The position numbers were made by a program, and so were the translations under genes. The notes beneath the pieces were generated by a model. That model saw only the letters and a program-made list of their open reading frames with translations. It ran no database searches and had not been told where the DNA came from. Below, piece after piece: positions 6,125-6,477 of a DNA stretch of 6,477 nucleotides. The DNA is from Pseudomonadota bacterium (GTDB lineage Bacteria; Pseudomonadota; Gammaproteobacteria; Steroidobacterales; Steroidobacteraceae), in contig JAKBCE010000137.1 of assembly GCA_021808195.1 (NCBI GenBank), positions 1-6,477 of the forward strand. Direction: 5' to 3'. Every line of letters begins with the position of its first letter. Position 1 is the first letter of the stretch.

Positions 6125-6477
6125 CTAGCGCTTCAGCGCACGGGCCAACGCCTCGGCCATCACTCCATTGCCGCCGGGCTCGGCGGCGCGAGCCGCGGGT
6201 GCACGCGGTGCGGATCTCGAGCTGCCGCGGTTCCGATCCGCTCCCCCGCTCGGCCGCGGCGCACCTCCGGTGCGCTCGCGCGACGGGGCCTCATCGAGCC
6301 GCATGGTGAGCGCGACGCGCCGGCGCTGCAGGTCGACCTCGAGCACTTTAACCTTGACCACGTCGCCCGCCTTGACGAGCTCGCGCGGGTCCTTCACGAA
6401 CCGGTGCGACATCATCGAGATGTGTACCAGACCATCCTGGTGCACACCGATGTCGACGAATGCGCCGAAGTTGGTGA
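6125..6477 (-). CDS. tex: C-terminal end of Tex, S1-domain RNA-binding transcription accessory protein, 5' truncated
   Basis: The last 116 residues are visible. They begin inside an S1 RNA-binding domain with [20 protein letters not shown], then [21 protein letters not shown] and [11 protein letters not shown]. This wording is typical of Tex (YhgF) rather than of ribosomal protein S1 or polynucleotide phosphorylase. An arginine/serine/glycine/proline-rich, probably disordered linker of about 45 residues follows, ending in a short helix, [13 protein letters not shown]. Tex is a widespread, conserved cytoplasmic nucleic-acid-binding protein linked to transcription and RNA processing; this is its C-terminal S1 domain and tail. 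The N-terminal YqgF-like and helical domains lie beyond the right edge. The TAG stop at 6125-6127 faces the Rieske gene end with 22 bp between them, and no obvious terminator hairpin with a T-run lies in that gap. Confidence 0.92.
   Translation of the reverse strand, partial: TNFGAFVDIGVHQDGLVHISMMSHRFVKDPRELVKAGDVVKVKVLEVDLQRRRVALTMRLDEAPSRERTGGAPRPSGGADRNRGSSRSAPRAPAARAAEPGGNGVMAEALARALKR

Overview
The window comes from a high-GC proteobacterial chromosome. Gene content (CHASE3/PAS/GAF hybrid kinase, Tex, EAL protein, FolE2) suggests Gammaproteobacteria, possibly the Xanthomonadales/Nevskiales/Steroidobacter side. That placement is inference from gene content and base composition, not a measured assignment. 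No mobile element, CRISPR array, tRNA or rRNA was seen.

Layout, left to right. (1) The 3' end of an EAL-domain (c-di-GMP phosphodiesterase type) gene on the + strand, which almost abuts (2) a convergent membrane-bound hybrid histidine kinase on the - strand with CHASE3, PAS, GAF, HisKA, HATPase and a C-terminal receiver. (3) A GC-rich intergenic stretch of about 280 bp with no recognisable gene. It carries a perfect 22-bp GC palindrome just past the end of (4) folE2 on the - strand, encoding GTP cyclohydrolase IB. (5) A 98-bp divergent control region with two copies of a 13-bp palindrome (TTGTCC-W-GGACAA), 62 bp apart centre to centre, flanking two promoters that overlap at their -10 elements. 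(6) On the + strand, a MerR-type regulator with a cobalamin-binding domain. It has the CarH/LitR photoreceptor signatures Wx9EH and ExHxxG. (7) A tightly coupled Rieske non-haem iron oxygenase. (8) The 3' end of tex on the - strand, convergent with the Rieske gene.

The notable unit is folE2 <-> carH-like regulator -> Rieske oxygenase (about 3240-6102). CarH/LitR proteins bind adenosylcobalamin, repress as tetramers in the dark, and release DNA when light breaks the Co-C bond. The arrangement here predicts that the regulator represses both its own operon (with the oxygenase) and folE2. Pterin/folate-precursor synthesis and an uncharacterised oxygenation would then come under light control, or under control of adenosylcobalamin level. 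The B12-photoreceptor family is known. The output genes and the operator layout, in which one operator contains the regulator's own ribosome binding site, are the parts worth testing.
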